Source of the DNA: Pseudomonas sp. gcc21
Lineage (GTDB): Bacteria; Pseudomonadota; Gammaproteobacteria; Pseudomonadales; Pseudomonadaceae
DNA length: 64,000 bases
Assembly (NCBI RefSeq): GCF_012844345.1
Contig: NZ_CP051625.1
Location: 992,001-1,056,000, forward strand
Direction: 5' to 3'
This document shows, piece after piece, positions 18,848 through 28,678 of the stretch (the stretch's first letter is position 1; every line of letters begins with the position of its first letter). A program made the position numbers and the translations under genes. The notes below the pieces were generated by a model. That model searched no databases. It was not told the origin of the DNA and was given only the letters and a program-made list of their open reading frames with translations.

Positions 18848-20749
18848 ATGAGTGACAAAGAGAAGAACACCGAAGTACTCGAAGCCAAGGGACTAAGCCG
18901 CCGGGGCTTTCTCGGTGCCAGCGCCATGACGGGGGCAGCGGTCGTGGGTGCGACTGCGCTTGGCAGCTCCATCATGAGCCGCGAGGCCTTTGCTCAGGCA
19001 GCCAAGGAGGCCAAGTCCAAGACTCACGTGGGCCCGGGTGAGCTGGATGATTACTACGGTTTCTGGAGCGGCGGACATCAGGGTGAGGTTCGGGTGATGG
19101 GCGTTCCATCCATGCGCGAATTGATGCGCATCCCGGTATTCAACATCGATTCCGCGACAGGCTGGGGCCTGACCAATGAAAGTAAGCGGATCATGGGCGA
19201 CAGTGCCAAGTTCCTGAATGGCGACTGCCATCACCCGCATATCTCCATGACTGATGGCAAGTACGACGGTAAGTATCTGTTTATCAACGACAAGGCTAAC
19301 AGTCGCGTCGCCCGTATTCGTCTGGATATCATGAAGACGGACAAGATCACCACGATCCCCAACGTCCAGTCGATCCATGGTCTGCGCCTGCAGAAAGTGC
19401 CGCACACCAAGTACGTTTTCGCCAACGCCGAGTTCATCATTCCGCATCCGAACGACGGAACGAGCTTTGATCTCACTGGGGAAAACGCCTACACCATGTT
19501 CAACGTGATCGATGCCGAGAGCATGGAAGTGGCCTTCCAGGTGATCGTCGACGGTAACCTGGACAATACTGACGCGGACTACACCGGCAAATATGCGGCG
19601 TCTACCTGCTACAACTCAGAAAAAGCCACCGATCTGGGCGGTATGATGCGCGAAGAGCGTGACTGGGTAGTGGTGTTCAATATCCCGCGCATAGAAAAAG
19701 CCGTTGCAGATGGCAAATTCAGCACGCTGGGTGATTCCAAGGTACCGGTTGTTGACGGCCGAGCCGGCTCTGAGCTGACGCGTTATATCCCGGTTCCGAA
19801 GAACCCCCACGGTTGCAACACCTCTCCGGATGGCAAGTATTTCATTGCCGCCGGCAAGCTGTCCCCGACGGTCACCATGATCGCCATTGACCGGCTTGAC
19901 GATCTGTTTGCCGATAAGTTTGATGACCCGCGGGAAGTGGTTGCAGCCGAAGTCGAACTGGGCCTCGGACCGCTGCATACCACCTTTGATGGTCGTGGCA
20001 ATGGCTATACCACGCTGTTCATCGACAGCCAGATCGTCAAGTGGAACATGGAAGAAGCCGTCCGCGCCTATAACGGCGAAGACGTCAACTACATCAAGCA
20101 GAAGCTGGACGTGCATTACCAGCCGGGTCACACCCACGCCTCGCTGACCGAAACGTCTGAAGCCGACGGCAAGTGGCTGGTGGTACTGAGCAAGTTTGCC
20201 AAGGACCGCTTCCTGCCGACCGGCCCGTTGCACCCTGAAAATGATCAGCTGATCGATATTTCCGGCGATGAAATGAAGCTGGTCCACGACGGCCCGGCTT
20301 TTGCGGAGCCGCATGACTGCATCATGGCGCGTCGTGATCAGATCCGCACCAAGAAGGTCTGGGACCGCGACGACCCGTTCTTTGCTGAAACAGTGAAGAT
20401 GGCCGAGAAGGACGGCATCAACCTGACAGCCGACAATAAGGTCATCCGCGACGGCAACAAGGTACGTGTTTACATGACCTCCTTTGCCCCCGCCTATGGG
20501 GTTACCGAATTCACCGTCAAGCAAGGCGATGAGGTGACTGTTACGGTTACCAACATCGACCAGATCGAAGATGTTACCCACGGCTTCGTCATGGTGAACC
20601 ACGGTGTGAGCATGGAGATCAGTCCGCAGCAGACCTCTTCCATTACCTTCACTGCCGACAAGCCCGGTCTGTTCTGGTATTACTGCAGCTGGTTCTGTCA
20701 CGCATTGCACATGGAAATGTGCGGACGGATGATGGTCGAACCTGCCTGA
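18848..20749 (+). CDS. nosZ: nitrous oxide reductase NosZ (clade I)
   Basis: A 633-residue periplasmic enzyme reducing N2O to N2. A Tat signal (SRRGFLGAS, about residues 17-45) marks clade I. The seven-bladed propeller carries the CuZ histidines, including the first pair in GDCHHPHIS. The C-terminal cupredoxin domain has the CuA ligands in [14 protein letters not shown]. The ATG at 18848 follows AAGGAGCCGAAAG; an in-frame start at 18788 would place extra residues before the Tat signal and is rejected. A terminator follows at 20775. Confidence 0.98.
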   Translation: MSDKEKNTEVLEAKGLSRRGFLGASAMTGAAVVGATALGSSIMSREAFAQAAKEAKSKTHVGPGELDDYYGFWSGGHQGEVRVMGVPSMRELMRIPVFNIDSATGWGLTNESKRIMGDSAKFLNGDCHHPHISMTDGKYDGKYLFINDKANSRVARIRLDIMKTDKITTIPNVQSIHGLRLQKVPHTKYVFANAEFIIPHPNDGTSFDLTGENAYTMFNVIDAESMEVAFQVIVDGNLDNTDADYTGKYAASTCYNSEKATDLGGMMREERDWVVVFNIPRIEKAVADGKFSTLGDSKVPVVDGRAGSELTRYIPVPKNPHGCNTSPDGKYFIAAGKLSPTVTMIAIDRLDDLFADKFDDPREVVAAEVELGLGPLHTTFDGRGNGYTTLFIDSQIVKWNMEEAVRAYNGEDVNYIKQKLDVHYQPGHTHASLTETSEADGKWLVVLSKFAKDRFLPTGPLHPENDQLIDISGDEMKLVHDGPAFAEPHDCIMARRDQIRTKKVWDRDDPFFAETVKMAEKDGINLTADNKVIRDGNKVRVYMTSFAPAYGVTEFTVKQGDEVTVTVTNIDQIEDVTHGFVMVNHGVSMEISPQQTSSITFTADKPGLFWYYCSWFCHALHMEMCGRMMVEPA

Positions 20750-20774
20750 TAGCGCCGCTATCAGCACGACTCAG

Positions 20775-20802
20775 CAGCCCGGCTATCCGCCGGGCTGTTT
20801 TT
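20775..20802 (+). terminator. terminator between nosZ and nosD
   Basis: CAGCCCGGC-TATCC-GCCGGGCTG, a perfect 9-bp stem followed by TTTTTC. It lies 26 nt after nosZ and would lower nosDFYL expression relative to nosZ, or require a separate nosD promoter, which I do not see. Confidence 0.88.
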
Positions 20803-20829
20803 CGATAGCATCCGAAGAAGGTAAAAGCA

Positions 20830-22134
20830 GTGCCGAATAAACCGGCGAGAGCGGTTTCATGCCTCAGTGCCATGTGTGTATTACTGTATTTTTCCGGAGC
20901 GGTTCAGGCGGCTCCGCAGAACATCACTGATCTGCCACTGTCTGCCGACGGTGACAATCGTTGGCTTCTCCCGGAAGGGGAATATCAGGGCCAGTTTCTC
21001 ATCGACCAGCCCATTCATCTGCGCTGCGAAGAGGGCGCAATACTGAACGGGCAGGGCCAGGGACATGTCGTTGAGATAAGCGCGCCAGACGTTACCCTTG
21101 AAAACTGCACGCTAGTGGATTGGGGACAGAATCTGACTGAACTGGATGCTGGCATCTTCCTGCATCCGGAGGCCGACCGGGCGACATTGCAAGGCAACCG
21201 CCTGCGCGGCCCGGGTTTCGGAATCTGGATCGATCAGACCAGTGACGTACGCGTGATTGGCAACGATGTTCAGGGCGATAAGGGTATTCGCTCGCAAAAC
21301 CGAGGGAACGGCATACACCTGTTCAGCACCAAGGGCGCCCGAGTAATCGACAACCAGGTGCGCCACACCCGGGACGGCGTGTATATCGGCAACTCAAACG
21401 GTAATCAGATTGAGGGCAATACGCTCGAAGACCTGCGTTATGGCGTGCACTACATGTTTTCCCACGACAACACCGTCATTGGCAATACCACGCGCAACAC
21501 CCGCACCGGTTATGCGCTGATGCAGAGCCGTCAGCTGACCGTTACCGGCAACCGGTCCGAGCACGATCAGAACTACGGCATTCTGATGAACTACATCACC
21601 TACTCGACGATAAGTGACAACTTTGTCTCCTACGCCCATCAAGGCGACACGGGCGATACCATGATCTCGGGAGCCGAGGGGAAGGCGTTGTTCATCTATA
21701 ATTCGCTGTTCAATACGATAGAAAATAACCACTTCGAAAACAGCGGCTTAGGTATACATCTTACGGCTGGTTCTGAGGATAACAAGATCAGCCGCAACGC
21801 CTTTTTGGCAAACCAGCAACAAGTGAAATACGTGGCGACACGCACCCAGGAATGGTCGGTCGATGGCCAGGGTAACTACTGGAGCGATTACCTGGGTTGG
21901 GATCGCGACAACGACGGGATTGGCGATGTGTCCTATGAACCAAACGACAACATTGACCGCCTGCTTTGGCTCTATCCCCAGGTGCGCTTGCTGATGAACA
22001 GCCCGGCCATCGAACTGTTGCGCTGGGTGCAACGCGTTTTCCCGGTCACCAAATCGCCGGGCGTGCAGGACAGTCATCCGCTCATGAAGCTACCGGCGGA
22101 CAGTCCGGCACTGGCTCAGGAAACCACCCGATGA
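20830..22134 (+). CDS. nosD: NosD, periplasmic beta-helix protein for CuZ assembly
   Basis: A 434-residue protein with a signal peptide (cleavage after VQA, near 27) and a right-handed beta-helix made of NosD/CASH repeats (for example [36 protein letters not shown]). It works with the ABC complex NosFY in supplying sulfur/copper for the CuZ site of NosZ. The start is a GTG at 20830, after GAAGGT. The stop overlaps the nosF ATG (ATGA). Confidence 0.94.
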   Translation: MPNKPARAVSCLSAMCVLLYFSGAVQAAPQNITDLPLSADGDNRWLLPEGEYQGQFLIDQPIHLRCEEGAILNGQGQGHVVEISAPDVTLENCTLVDWGQNLTELDAGIFLHPEADRATLQGNRLRGPGFGIWIDQTSDVRVIGNDVQGDKGIRSQNRGNGIHLFSTKGARVIDNQVRHTRDGVYIGNSNGNQIEGNTLEDLRYGVHYMFSHDNTVIGNTTRNTRTGYALMQSRQLTVTGNRSEHDQNYGILMNYITYSTISDNFVSYAHQGDTGDTMISGAEGKALFIYNSLFNTIENNHFENSGLGIHLTAGSEDNKISRNAFLANQQQVKYVATRTQEWSVDGQGNYWSDYLGWDRDNDGIGDVSYEPNDNIDRLLWLYPQVRLLMNSPAIELLRWVQRVFPVTKSPGVQDSHPLMKLPADSPALAQETTR

Positions 22135-23042
22135 ATGCAGTTGAAATCCAGAATCTCACCCAGCGCTACGGCGCCATGACCGTGCTCGAGCAATTGGACC
22201 TCACGCTGGGCGAGGGTGAAGTGCTTGGCTTGTTCGGGCACAACGGTGCAGGCAAGACCACTACCATGAAGCTCATACTCGGCTTGCTCAACGCTACTGA
22301 AGGTCAGGTGCGGGTGCTGGGCCGCGAGCCGAACGATCCGCAGGTGCGTCGTACCCTGGGCTACCTTCCCGAAAACGTGACCTTCTACGGGCAGCTCAGC
22401 GGCAGGGAAACGCTGCGTCACTTTGCGCGCTTGAAAGATGCCGCACCCAGCCAGACAGACCAGTTGCTGGAGCAGGTCGGACTGAGTCATGCAGCGGACC
22501 GCAGAGTGCGTACCTATTCAAAAGGCATGCGTCAGCGTCTCGGGCTGGCCCAGGCCTTGCTCGGCGAGCCCCGTCTGCTGCTGCTTGATGAGCCCACGGT
22601 GGGGCTGGATCCGGTTGCGACTGAAGATCTGTACAGCCTGATTGACGGGCTCCGCCAGCAAGGTTGCAGTGTCATTCTGTGTTCGCACGTATTGCCGGGT
22701 GTCGAGCGGCATATCGACCGCGGGGCCATCCTTGCCAGTGGGCGCTTGCAAGCGGTCGGTACGCTGGCAAGCTTGCGCCACGAAGCGGAACTGCCGGAGC
22801 GCATTCGCGTCAGCGGCGTGATCGACCGTGAGTCGTGGATGCAACGCTGGAATGCAGCAGGGCACCGCGCCACGCCGCTCGGCAATGATGGCATCGAAGT
22901 CGTAGCGCGTGGCGACCAGAAGCTTGATCTGCTCCGGCAGCTGCTTGCGGGCGAAAAACTGACCGACATCGAAATCCACCAGCCATCGCTTACCGATCTT
23001 TACCGCCACTACATGGACAAGGCAAACGGAGTACCGGCATGA
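22131..23042 (+). CDS. nosF: NosF, ABC transporter ATP-binding protein
   Basis: A 303-residue ABC ATPase. Walker A is [10 protein letters not shown], the signature is [10 protein letters not shown], Walker B is [13 protein letters not shown], and the H-loop is [10 protein letters not shown]. It forms NosDFY with NosD and NosY. The ATG at 22131 overlaps the end of nosD; longer in-frame readings run through nosD and are not real. Its stop overlaps the nosY ATG. Confidence 0.96.
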   Translation: MNAVEIQNLTQRYGAMTVLEQLDLTLGEGEVLGLFGHNGAGKTTTMKLILGLLNATEGQVRVLGREPNDPQVRRTLGYLPENVTFYGQLSGRETLRHFARLKDAAPSQTDQLLEQVGLSHAADRRVRTYSKGMRQRLGLAQALLGEPRLLLLDEPTVGLDPVATEDLYSLIDGLRQQGCSVILCSHVLPGVERHIDRGAILASGRLQAVGTLASLRHEAELPERIRVSGVIDRESWMQRWNAAGHRATPLGNDGIEVVARGDQKLDLLRQLLAGEKLTDIEIHQPSLTDLYRHYMDKANGVPA

Positions 23043-23869
23043 ACCAGATATGGAATATTGCGCGCAAGGAGTTGAGCGACGGCCTGCGCAATCGCTGGTT
23101 GCTGGCGATCAGTCTGGTATTCGCGCTTCTGGCCGTCGGCATCGCCTGGTTTGGCGCCGCCGCCTCCGGCCAGGTCGGCTTTACGTCCATTCCCGCTACC
23201 ATCGCCAGCCTCGCCAGTCTCGCAACCTTTCTCATGCCGCTTATCGCCTTGATGCTCGCCTATGACGCGATCGTCGGTGAAGAGGAGAGCGGAACCCTGA
23301 TGCTGCTGCTGACCTATCCTCTTGGTCGCGGACAGATATTACTGGGCAAGTTTTTCGGTCATGGGCTGATTCTTGCGTTGGCCACCTTGATTGGCTTCGG
23401 ATGCGCGGCATTGGCCATCGCAGCGCTGGTCGAGGATGTCGAGCTGAGTCTGCTGGTATGGGCATTCGGTCGGTTCATGATCTCATCGACACTGCTGGGT
23501 TGGGTATTTCTGGCACTGGCCTATGTGCTGAGCAGCCTGGCCCGGGAAAAGTCCACCGCCGCCGGTCTGGCGCTTGGGCTATGGTTCCTGTTCGTACTGG
23601 TATTCGATCTCGCTTTGCTGGCGGTGCTGGTTATCAGCGAGGGCAAGTTCAATCCGGACCTGCTTCCCTGGCTGCTCCTGTTCAACCCAACCGATATCTA
23701 CCGCCTGATCAACCTGTCTGGCTTTGATGTCGGCAGCAGCGCCGTCGGCGTATTGACACTGGGCGATGATTTACCTGTATCAGGCTGGCTGTTGTGGGGA
23801 TGCCTGGTTGTGTGGGTGAGTATTTCGCTGTTATTGGCCTATTGGTTGTTTCGTCGACGGGTCGTGTGA
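23039..23869 (+). CDS. nosY: NosY, ABC transporter permease
   Basis: A 276-residue integral membrane protein with six helices. The N-terminal [16 protein letters not shown] and the segment [30 protein letters not shown] are typical of NosY/ABC-2 permeases. It is the membrane partner of NosF, overlapping it by 4 nt. Confidence 0.95.
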   Translation: MNQIWNIARKELSDGLRNRWLLAISLVFALLAVGIAWFGAAASGQVGFTSIPATIASLASLATFLMPLIALMLAYDAIVGEEESGTLMLLLTYPLGRGQILLGKFFGHGLILALATLIGFGCAALAIAALVEDVELSLLVWAFGRFMISSTLLGWVFLALAYVLSSLAREKSTAAGLALGLWFLFVLVFDLALLAVLVISEGKFNPDLLPWLLLFNPTDIYRLINLSGFDVGSSAVGVLTLGDDLPVSGWLLWGCLVVWVSISLLLAYWLFRRRVV

Positions 23870-23885
23870 CCCTAAGGATTTCAGA

Positions 23886-24422
23886 ATGATGAACTATCTT
23901 CACGGACGCAGCGCGCGCCTGGCTGCAATCACTCTGCTGAGTCTGGGCCTGCTGGCCTGTGGCAAGCAGGAAGAAGACGACGTAGCACGCGAGCCGGTGG
24001 CCTTCCATGAGGAAGACTCATGCCACGTTTGCGGAATGGTGATCAGCGAATTTGAAGGCCCGAAAGGACAGAGCGTCGGCAACGAAGGCGTACGCAAATT
24101 CTGCTCAACCGCAGAGATGCTCGGCTGGTGGCTGCAGCCAGAAAACCGCATCAGTGACGTTTCGTTGTTTGTTCACGATATGGGGCAGAGCGAGTGGAGC
24201 GCGCCCGATGATGCTCACCTGGTGGATGCGAAACAGGCTTACTACGTAATCGATATTCCGCTACAGGGTGCTATGGGCGCGACGCTGGCCAGTTTCGCCG
24301 ATGAATCTGCTGCGCAGGCTCTGGCACACGAGCATGGCGGGCGCGTATTGCGTTTTGAGGATATCGATCAGGACGTATTGCAGCAGGCCGCTTCCACCCA
24401 GCACGGGCAATCCATGCACTGA
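23886..24422 (+). CDS. nosL: NosL, copper chaperone lipoprotein
   Basis: A 178-residue outer-membrane-type lipoprotein with lipobox LLAC (Cys25). The Cu(I)-binding motif is SCHVCGMVISEF, followed by the family motif KFCSTAEMLGWWL. NosL delivers copper to NosZ. Start 23886 follows TAAGGATTTCAG; the next codon (23889) is also ATG. It is the last gene of the nos operon; no nosX/apbE or tatE follows here, so NosR flavinylation must use a gene elsewhere. Confidence 0.95.
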   Translation: MMNYLHGRSARLAAITLLSLGLLACGKQEEDDVAREPVAFHEEDSCHVCGMVISEFEGPKGQSVGNEGVRKFCSTAEMLGWWLQPENRISDVSLFVHDMGQSEWSAPDDAHLVDAKQAYYVIDIPLQGAMGATLASFADESAAQALAHEHGGRVLRFEDIDQDVLQQAASTQHGQSMH

Positions 24423-24432
24423 TGCAACCTGG

Positions 24433-24452
24433 AGGTGTAGCGCGCCTGCGTG
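24433..24452 (+). repeat. short palindromic repeat family 2, copy 2 (degenerate)
   Basis: AGGTGTAGCGCGCCTGCGTG, directly after nosL. It matches the unit at 24584-24613, but the second arm of the palindrome is lost. Confidence 0.65.
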
Positions 24453-24583
24453 CCAGGTCTGCAGCAACGCCAAACCCGCCAGACGAGTCCGGATGCATGG
24501 CTTAGCCAACCAACCCCGTCGGCGAGCAGGCGCTCACCAACCCCAGGAAACCCAGTCTTCGGGGCCGTGTTCTGACCGCGAAC

Positions 24584-24613
24584 CCTGGGGGTGTAGCGCG
24601 CCTGCGCTACGCC
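24584..24613 (+). repeat. short palindromic repeat family 2, copy 3
   Basis: GGGGGTGTAGCGCGCCTGCG followed by CTACGCC. It is the exact reverse complement of 7691-7717. With copy 2 it fills the 256-nt gap between nosL and the convergent His-rich gene and may act as a bidirectional stop. Confidence 0.75.
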
Positions 24614-24678
24614 AAGGTCAAGCAGCGTATGGATCGCTAAGCCAATCCATGCGTATAGCTTTGCAGCCGCACCGCGAA

Positions 24679-25182
24679 TCAATGGCTGAGCTTCTCGAAG
24701 CCCGCATCGTCGAAATAGGTAGCGTAGTTATTCAACGCCCCCACCATTCGAATTGCTCCAAAACGCTGCGCCTGATCCGCTACTTCTCCCTGCATTACCT
24801 TGGCGGCGGTCATCAGATCCGCAATGACCAGATGCAACTGCGCGTCTGCTTCGCCCTCCAGTTCGCAATGTTCGATCATATAGCTCACCTGTTCAGTCAC
24901 GCTGCTTGCGAGTGCCTGGTAGCGTTCGCCCTCAAGCGTGTCCTGGTGAATCTCCGGCATCAACGGGCGAATGTCGTTTCTCAGAATGCCCATGGCCTTG
25001 CGCAGCGGGGCGTCGGTTTCCCATTGGCTGCCGTCGTTCAACTGCATGGCGTGCTCGCCCATGCCATGTGCCTGGTGCGCTTCGTGTCCGTGCGCATGGT
25101 CATGGGTTTCGGCATGAGTGATACCGAGCGGTGCTACCGCAAAGGCGGTTGCCAGACATAAGCCTAAAATCTTGCTGGACAT
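24679..25182 (-). CDS. His-rich periplasmic helical protein
   Basis: 167 residues. A signal peptide (cleavage after THA, residue 24) is followed by a His-rich stretch (ETHDHAHGHEAHQAHGMGEH) and then a mostly alpha-helical part (about 55-165), as in four-helix-bundle periplasmic metal or heme proteins. I do not recognise the family. A perfect FNR/Dnr box 47 nt before the start (25229-25242) shows it belongs to the anaerobic/NO regulon, and the gene lies between nosL and dnr. Copper or other metal buffering for NosZ and NirK is a reasonable guess, not shown. Confidence 0.8.
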   Translation of the reverse strand: MSSKILGLCLATAFAVAPLGITHAETHDHAHGHEAHQAHGMGEHAMQLNDGSQWETDAPLRKAMGILRNDIRPLMPEIHQDTLEGERYQALASSVTEQVSYMIEHCELEGEADAQLHLVIADLMTAAKVMQGEVADQAQRFGAIRMVGALNNYATYFDDAGFEKLSH

Positions 25183-25228
25183 GTAGATGTACTCCTTGGT
25201 TTGAACGGGAACGAATTTTTTCGTTTTC

Positions 25229-25242
25229 TTGATCTATATCAA
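25229..25242 (-). promoter_or_regulatory. FNR/Dnr-type box (perfect) upstream of the His-rich gene
   Basis: TTGAT-CTAT-ATCAA is a perfect match to the consensus. The centre is about 54 nt before the start at 25182, so a class II start site would leave a leader of only about 10-15 nt. Confidence 0.9.
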
Positions 25243-25382
25243 AGCAAGCTTCATGCCGAACGCTATGTAATTGATTCTGCAGTATATTTAATGGTGTGGG
25301 TGGAATGCACCATTCTGTAACAGGGTCATTTAAACCGTGAGGGTATTCGCAACCCGGCTGCAGGGGGAGAATGGACCAGCGG

Positions 25383-25742
25383 TCAGCTTTCCGGGCGCGT
25401 CCAGAGCCAGATGGCGACGCACAGCAGAAAAGCTGGCAGCAACCAGCGGACAAGGTCGGGGGCAGGAAGTAACCAGATCATGACCACACTGCTCAACATC
25501 AGCAACGAGGCCATCCATTTGGCCTTGCGCGGTACTGCGCGGTCATTGCGCCAGTCGCGGATCACCGGGCCATAGCGCTCATGGGCGAGCAGGCGTGCTT
25601 CCAGGGCGGGCCATCCTCGGGCACCAGCCCAGGCGGCGACTAACAGAAATGGCGTCGTAGGCAGGCCCGGCAAGACGATGCCCAGCGCACCCAGTCCGAG
25701 GCTGATCGAAGCCAGGGTGCGCCATAGTACTTGCCTGAACAT
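25383..25742 (-). CDS. DUF454 (YbaN) family inner-membrane protein
   Basis: A 119-residue membrane protein with the DUF454 pattern: GLGALGIVLPGLPTTPFLLVAAW, then the cytoplasmic part ERYGPVIRDWRNDRAVPRKAKW and two C-terminal helices. The family function is unknown; E. coli YbaN is the reference member. It is 53 nt after dnr on the same strand and could be co-transcribed with it. Confidence 0.9.
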   Translation of the reverse strand: MFRQVLWRTLASISLGLGALGIVLPGLPTTPFLLVAAWAGARGWPALEARLLAHERYGPVIRDWRNDRAVPRKAKWMASLLMLSSVVMIWLLPAPDLVRWLLPAFLLCVAIWLWTRPES

Positions 25743-25795
25743 GATTCAGTTTCCTGCTGAATACTCAGCGTTGAGTGCTAATCGAGCACAACGTC

Positions 25796-26482
25796 TCAGG
25801 CGAACTCGGCCAAGAGCTTGCTGACGCTGGGAATCTGGATATGACGGCCCTGGCTGCCTATCAGCCCAAGGTCCCGCAGCGTTGCCATGGCACGCGACAA
25901 GGTTTCGGGTTTGATCGACAGACGTGCAGCGATCAAGCCTTTGGGCAGGCCCAGATCCAGCTCAACGGTATCGTCGGAGCGATCCTTGATCTGGCTGACC
26001 AGGTACAGCGCGAAGCGCTGCGTGGCATTCTGCAGGGTCAGGTTTTCCAGCTCATCGAGACGCTGATGCAGACGCACGCTCAAATGTCCGAGCAATCGCA
26101 GACAGGTTTGCGGATTGCTCTCCAGACTGCGCAACATGAGTTTGTTCGAGAAACCCGCCAGCTGCACGGGCTGTAATGCTTCGGCACAAACAGGATAGAC
26201 CGGACGTTGCATGAACATCACGGCTTCAGCGAAAGTGTGGCCTGCTTGAATCACCTCGACGACCTTTTCCTTTCCATCAGGTGAGATGCGGAACAACTTA
26301 ACAGCACCTTCAAGCACCAGAAAGAATCGATCGGCCGGATCACCCTGACGCAGAATCAGCGCCTGGGCCGGGTATTCCCGGTAGACGGTCTCGGCCAGCA
26401 TTTCAGCCTGAACCTCTGCGGGAAATGACGAAAGCATTGGATGCTGAAGGACTCGATGATGATGTTGCGCAGGCAATTGCAT
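25796..26482 (-). CDS. dnr: Dnr, Crp/Fnr-type NO-responsive regulator
   Basis: 228 residues: an N-terminal cyclic-nucleotide-like sensor domain (about 15-125), a dimer helix, and a C-terminal helix-turn-helix (LIAARLSIKPETLSRAMATL). The E-x2-SR recognition pattern predicts binding to TTGAT half-sites. It lacks the N-terminal Fe-S cysteines of Anr/FNR, so it is Dnr, the heme-based NO sensor of pseudomonads. The boxes upstream of nirK, the DUF411 gene, ubiU, nosR, the His-rich gene and ccoN are likely targets. Its own promoter has a perfect box (26524-26537), usually bound by Anr or Dnr itself. Confidence 0.93.
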   Translation of the reverse strand: MQLPAQHHHRVLQHPMLSSFPAEVQAEMLAETVYREYPAQALILRQGDPADRFFLVLEGAVKLFRISPDGKEKVVEVIQAGHTFAEAVMFMQRPVYPVCAEALQPVQLAGFSNKLMLRSLESNPQTCLRLLGHLSVRLHQRLDELENLTLQNATQRFALYLVSQIKDRSDDTVELDLGLPKGLIAARLSIKPETLSRAMATLRDLGLIGSQGRHIQIPSVSKLLAEFA

Positions 26483-26523
26483 GGGCTGAATTCGCGTTTG
26501 GATGTGCGTGGGAGGGTAAGCAC

Positions 26524-26537
26524 TTGATCTACATCAA
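26524..26537 (-). promoter_or_regulatory. FNR/Dnr-type box (perfect) upstream of dnr
   Basis: TTGAT-CTAC-ATCAA is a perfect match, 42 nt before the dnr start. It implies control of dnr by Anr, autoregulation, or both. Confidence 0.9.
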
Positions 26538-26632
26538 GCCATGCCTCTTTCTGGGTAGATGATAGCCGAGGCTGCCGATGGCTTCTACCGCGCGCCTGAT
26601 TGGGCTGGATCCGGTCGCTGGTCAGGCTACTA

Positions 26633-28672
26633 CTAGATGAGCAATCGCCTGATCCATTCCAGCAGTACGGCGGGTAGACGCTGAGGGGAGGGCAGCAGCG
26701 CATAGCGATTGGCGCCGAACACCTTGGGCAAATAGGCTGCAGCCTGTCTGTCGATTGTCAGGCAGAAGGGGAAAATCCCCTGCAGGGAGGCCTCGTTAAC
26801 GGCCTGGCGCATATCTTCAACCCCGTACTGTCCTTCGTAATCGTCGATGTCGTTAGGCTTGCCGTCAGACAGCAGGATCAGCAGGCGATGCTCGGCGGCT
26901 TGGCGCATCAGGCCGCTGGTGGCGTGGCGCAGGGCTGCACCGGCGCGGGTGTAGTGTTCCGGCTCCAGGGCTGAAATGCGAAGGGCTACGGCGTTGCTGT
27001 AGCGCTCGTCGAAACCCTTGAGTTCACGTACGGTGACGCCGCCCGGGCCCTCTCCGGAAAACGCCTGGACAGAGTAGGGCTCACCCAGACTCTCCAATGC
27101 CATGCATACCAGGAGGACGGCTTCGCGCTCCACATCAATGATGCGTCTGTTGCCCGACACCCAACCATCGGTTGACCCGCTGACGTCGATCAGCAAGGTA
27201 ATCGCGACGTTTCGGCGGATGGCGCGGCGGGTCTGGTAGAGCGCGTCGGAGCGTGGAAGCCCGGCCCGAAAGTCTGCGTGATTTTCCAGATAGGCGTCCA
27301 GATCGATATCGTCGCCGTCCTGCCTGCGGCGCAATAACACCGGCTCTGCACGGAGCATCTCGAAGTGGCGGCGAATGGAGTCCAGCATCGGACGATGCTT
27401 TCTGAGTGTCTCATCAACCCATTCCTGTGGGCCGGCCACCGCATCAAGCAGCCGCACAGTAGCGCCGGGATCACGATAAGTGCTGCTGCGATAGTCCCAT
27501 TCCGGATAGCGAATCCGGTTGCCGCGGGGATCACTGCGTCCTGCTACGCGGCGGGCGCGCTCCTCGGGCGGATCATCAGTTAGCAGTACTTCCTTGGGCC
27601 TGCCCGGGGTAGAGATCAGTCGGGCCTCCGGAAGTTCGGAGACGAGCTCGCCGTACTCGGCGGCGCTGGCTGCGTCGTCCAGATCAACCGGGCGTTTGAG
27701 GCCCATGGGGTCTTCCGCATGTTCGTGTCCCCCCTCAGGATGAACCATCCAGGGACCCGGGCCTGAGTCATCGTCCTCATCTTCCTTGGCTTCCCGTATT
27801 GTCGGTCGACGCTCCAGCCGGGCGCTGCGCGGGGCTGCGGGGTCATCGTCCGCCTCGTCGGTTGCGCCCACAGCGGGCCCCGCCTTGTTATCTGTTTCGG
27901 CCTGGGCGGGCTTGAGTGCACCGGTCCAGCAATCCGGGTAAAGCGGACGCAGACCCAGCAGCCGCACGGATTGCTCATCTGGCGCAAATTCAGGTGCCAG
28001 GCGGAAGGCCAGCTGCAGCGACTGTTCCGCCGTGGCGCAGAGCAGATCTGCCGGCGGATCACCACAGCGCCGCTCGAGTAGCCGACGCAGGAATACTTCA
28101 AGTTTCTGGCGCGGCGCAGAGAACCCTTCCAGCTCGGGCCGGTTCTGCAGAGCCTGCTGCCGGGCAGCATCAAGTGCGCCGCGCATGCCGGGCAGCAGTC
28201 GGTTCAGATCCTCATCGGCATTCATTGCCTCGAGGAGCAAATACAGGTCACGTACCAGTGGTTTCATCTCCGGCGAGACGAGCGTGGCGCTTGCACGCTG
28301 AATGCGCATCGCCTGCTGCAGCGCGAGCACGCGGTACCAGGACGATCCCTGTGCCACGTCGGGCGTGCCCGCATCACGGGGTAGCCAGATGCTGCAGCCG
28401 TCCGTTGCCGGGACGGCCGCGCGGGTCCGCGGCGCAGGATCGCGTCTGAACAGAAGCGTCAGCAGCGTTGGACGTGCTCCCGTTTGCGCGGCGCGGATCG
28501 GATAGCGATTGCCAAATACGCCGGTACACAGCAGATCGAGGCGGCTGGCTACATCGTCCAGCGCCACCAGCACAGGGCCCGGAGGCGGAGGGCGATACCG
28601 GCGCCAGAGATTGCGGGTGAAAATCGTGGCGTAGCGTGCGGCGTCGGTGATTACGTCTTCAGCTTCGGCCAT
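26633..28672 (-). CDS. norD: NorD paralogue (second nor operon)
   Basis: A 679-residue VWA protein, longer than the norD at 11188-13026. The C-terminal VWA domain (about 490-675) has the MIDAS motif DVSGSTDGW, YTRAGAALRH and LLILLSDGKPNDIDDYEG. The middle (about 280-330) is very acidic. It is the last gene of the second nor operon, 6 nt after norQ. Its MIDAS is the common DxSGS form while the first NorD has DLSLST, so the two pairs are clearly diverged. Confidence 0.92.
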   Translation of the reverse strand: MAEAEDVITDAARYATIFTRNLWRRYRPPPPGPVLVALDDVASRLDLLCTGVFGNRYPIRAAQTGARPTLLTLLFRRDPAPRTRAAVPATDGCSIWLPRDAGTPDVAQGSSWYRVLALQQAMRIQRASATLVSPEMKPLVRDLYLLLEAMNADEDLNRLLPGMRGALDAARQQALQNRPELEGFSAPRQKLEVFLRRLLERRCGDPPADLLCATAEQSLQLAFRLAPEFAPDEQSVRLLGLRPLYPDCWTGALKPAQAETDNKAGPAVGATDEADDDPAAPRSARLERRPTIREAKEDEDDDSGPGPWMVHPEGGHEHAEDPMGLKRPVDLDDAASAAEYGELVSELPEARLISTPGRPKEVLLTDDPPEERARRVAGRSDPRGNRIRYPEWDYRSSTYRDPGATVRLLDAVAGPQEWVDETLRKHRPMLDSIRRHFEMLRAEPVLLRRRQDGDDIDLDAYLENHADFRAGLPRSDALYQTRRAIRRNVAITLLIDVSGSTDGWVSGNRRIIDVEREAVLLVCMALESLGEPYSVQAFSGEGPGGVTVRELKGFDERYSNAVALRISALEPEHYTRAGAALRHATSGLMRQAAEHRLLILLSDGKPNDIDDYEGQYGVEDMRQAVNEASLQGIFPFCLTIDRQAAAYLPKVFGANRYALLPSPQRLPAVLLEWIRRLLI

Positions 28673-28678
28673 GATTAC

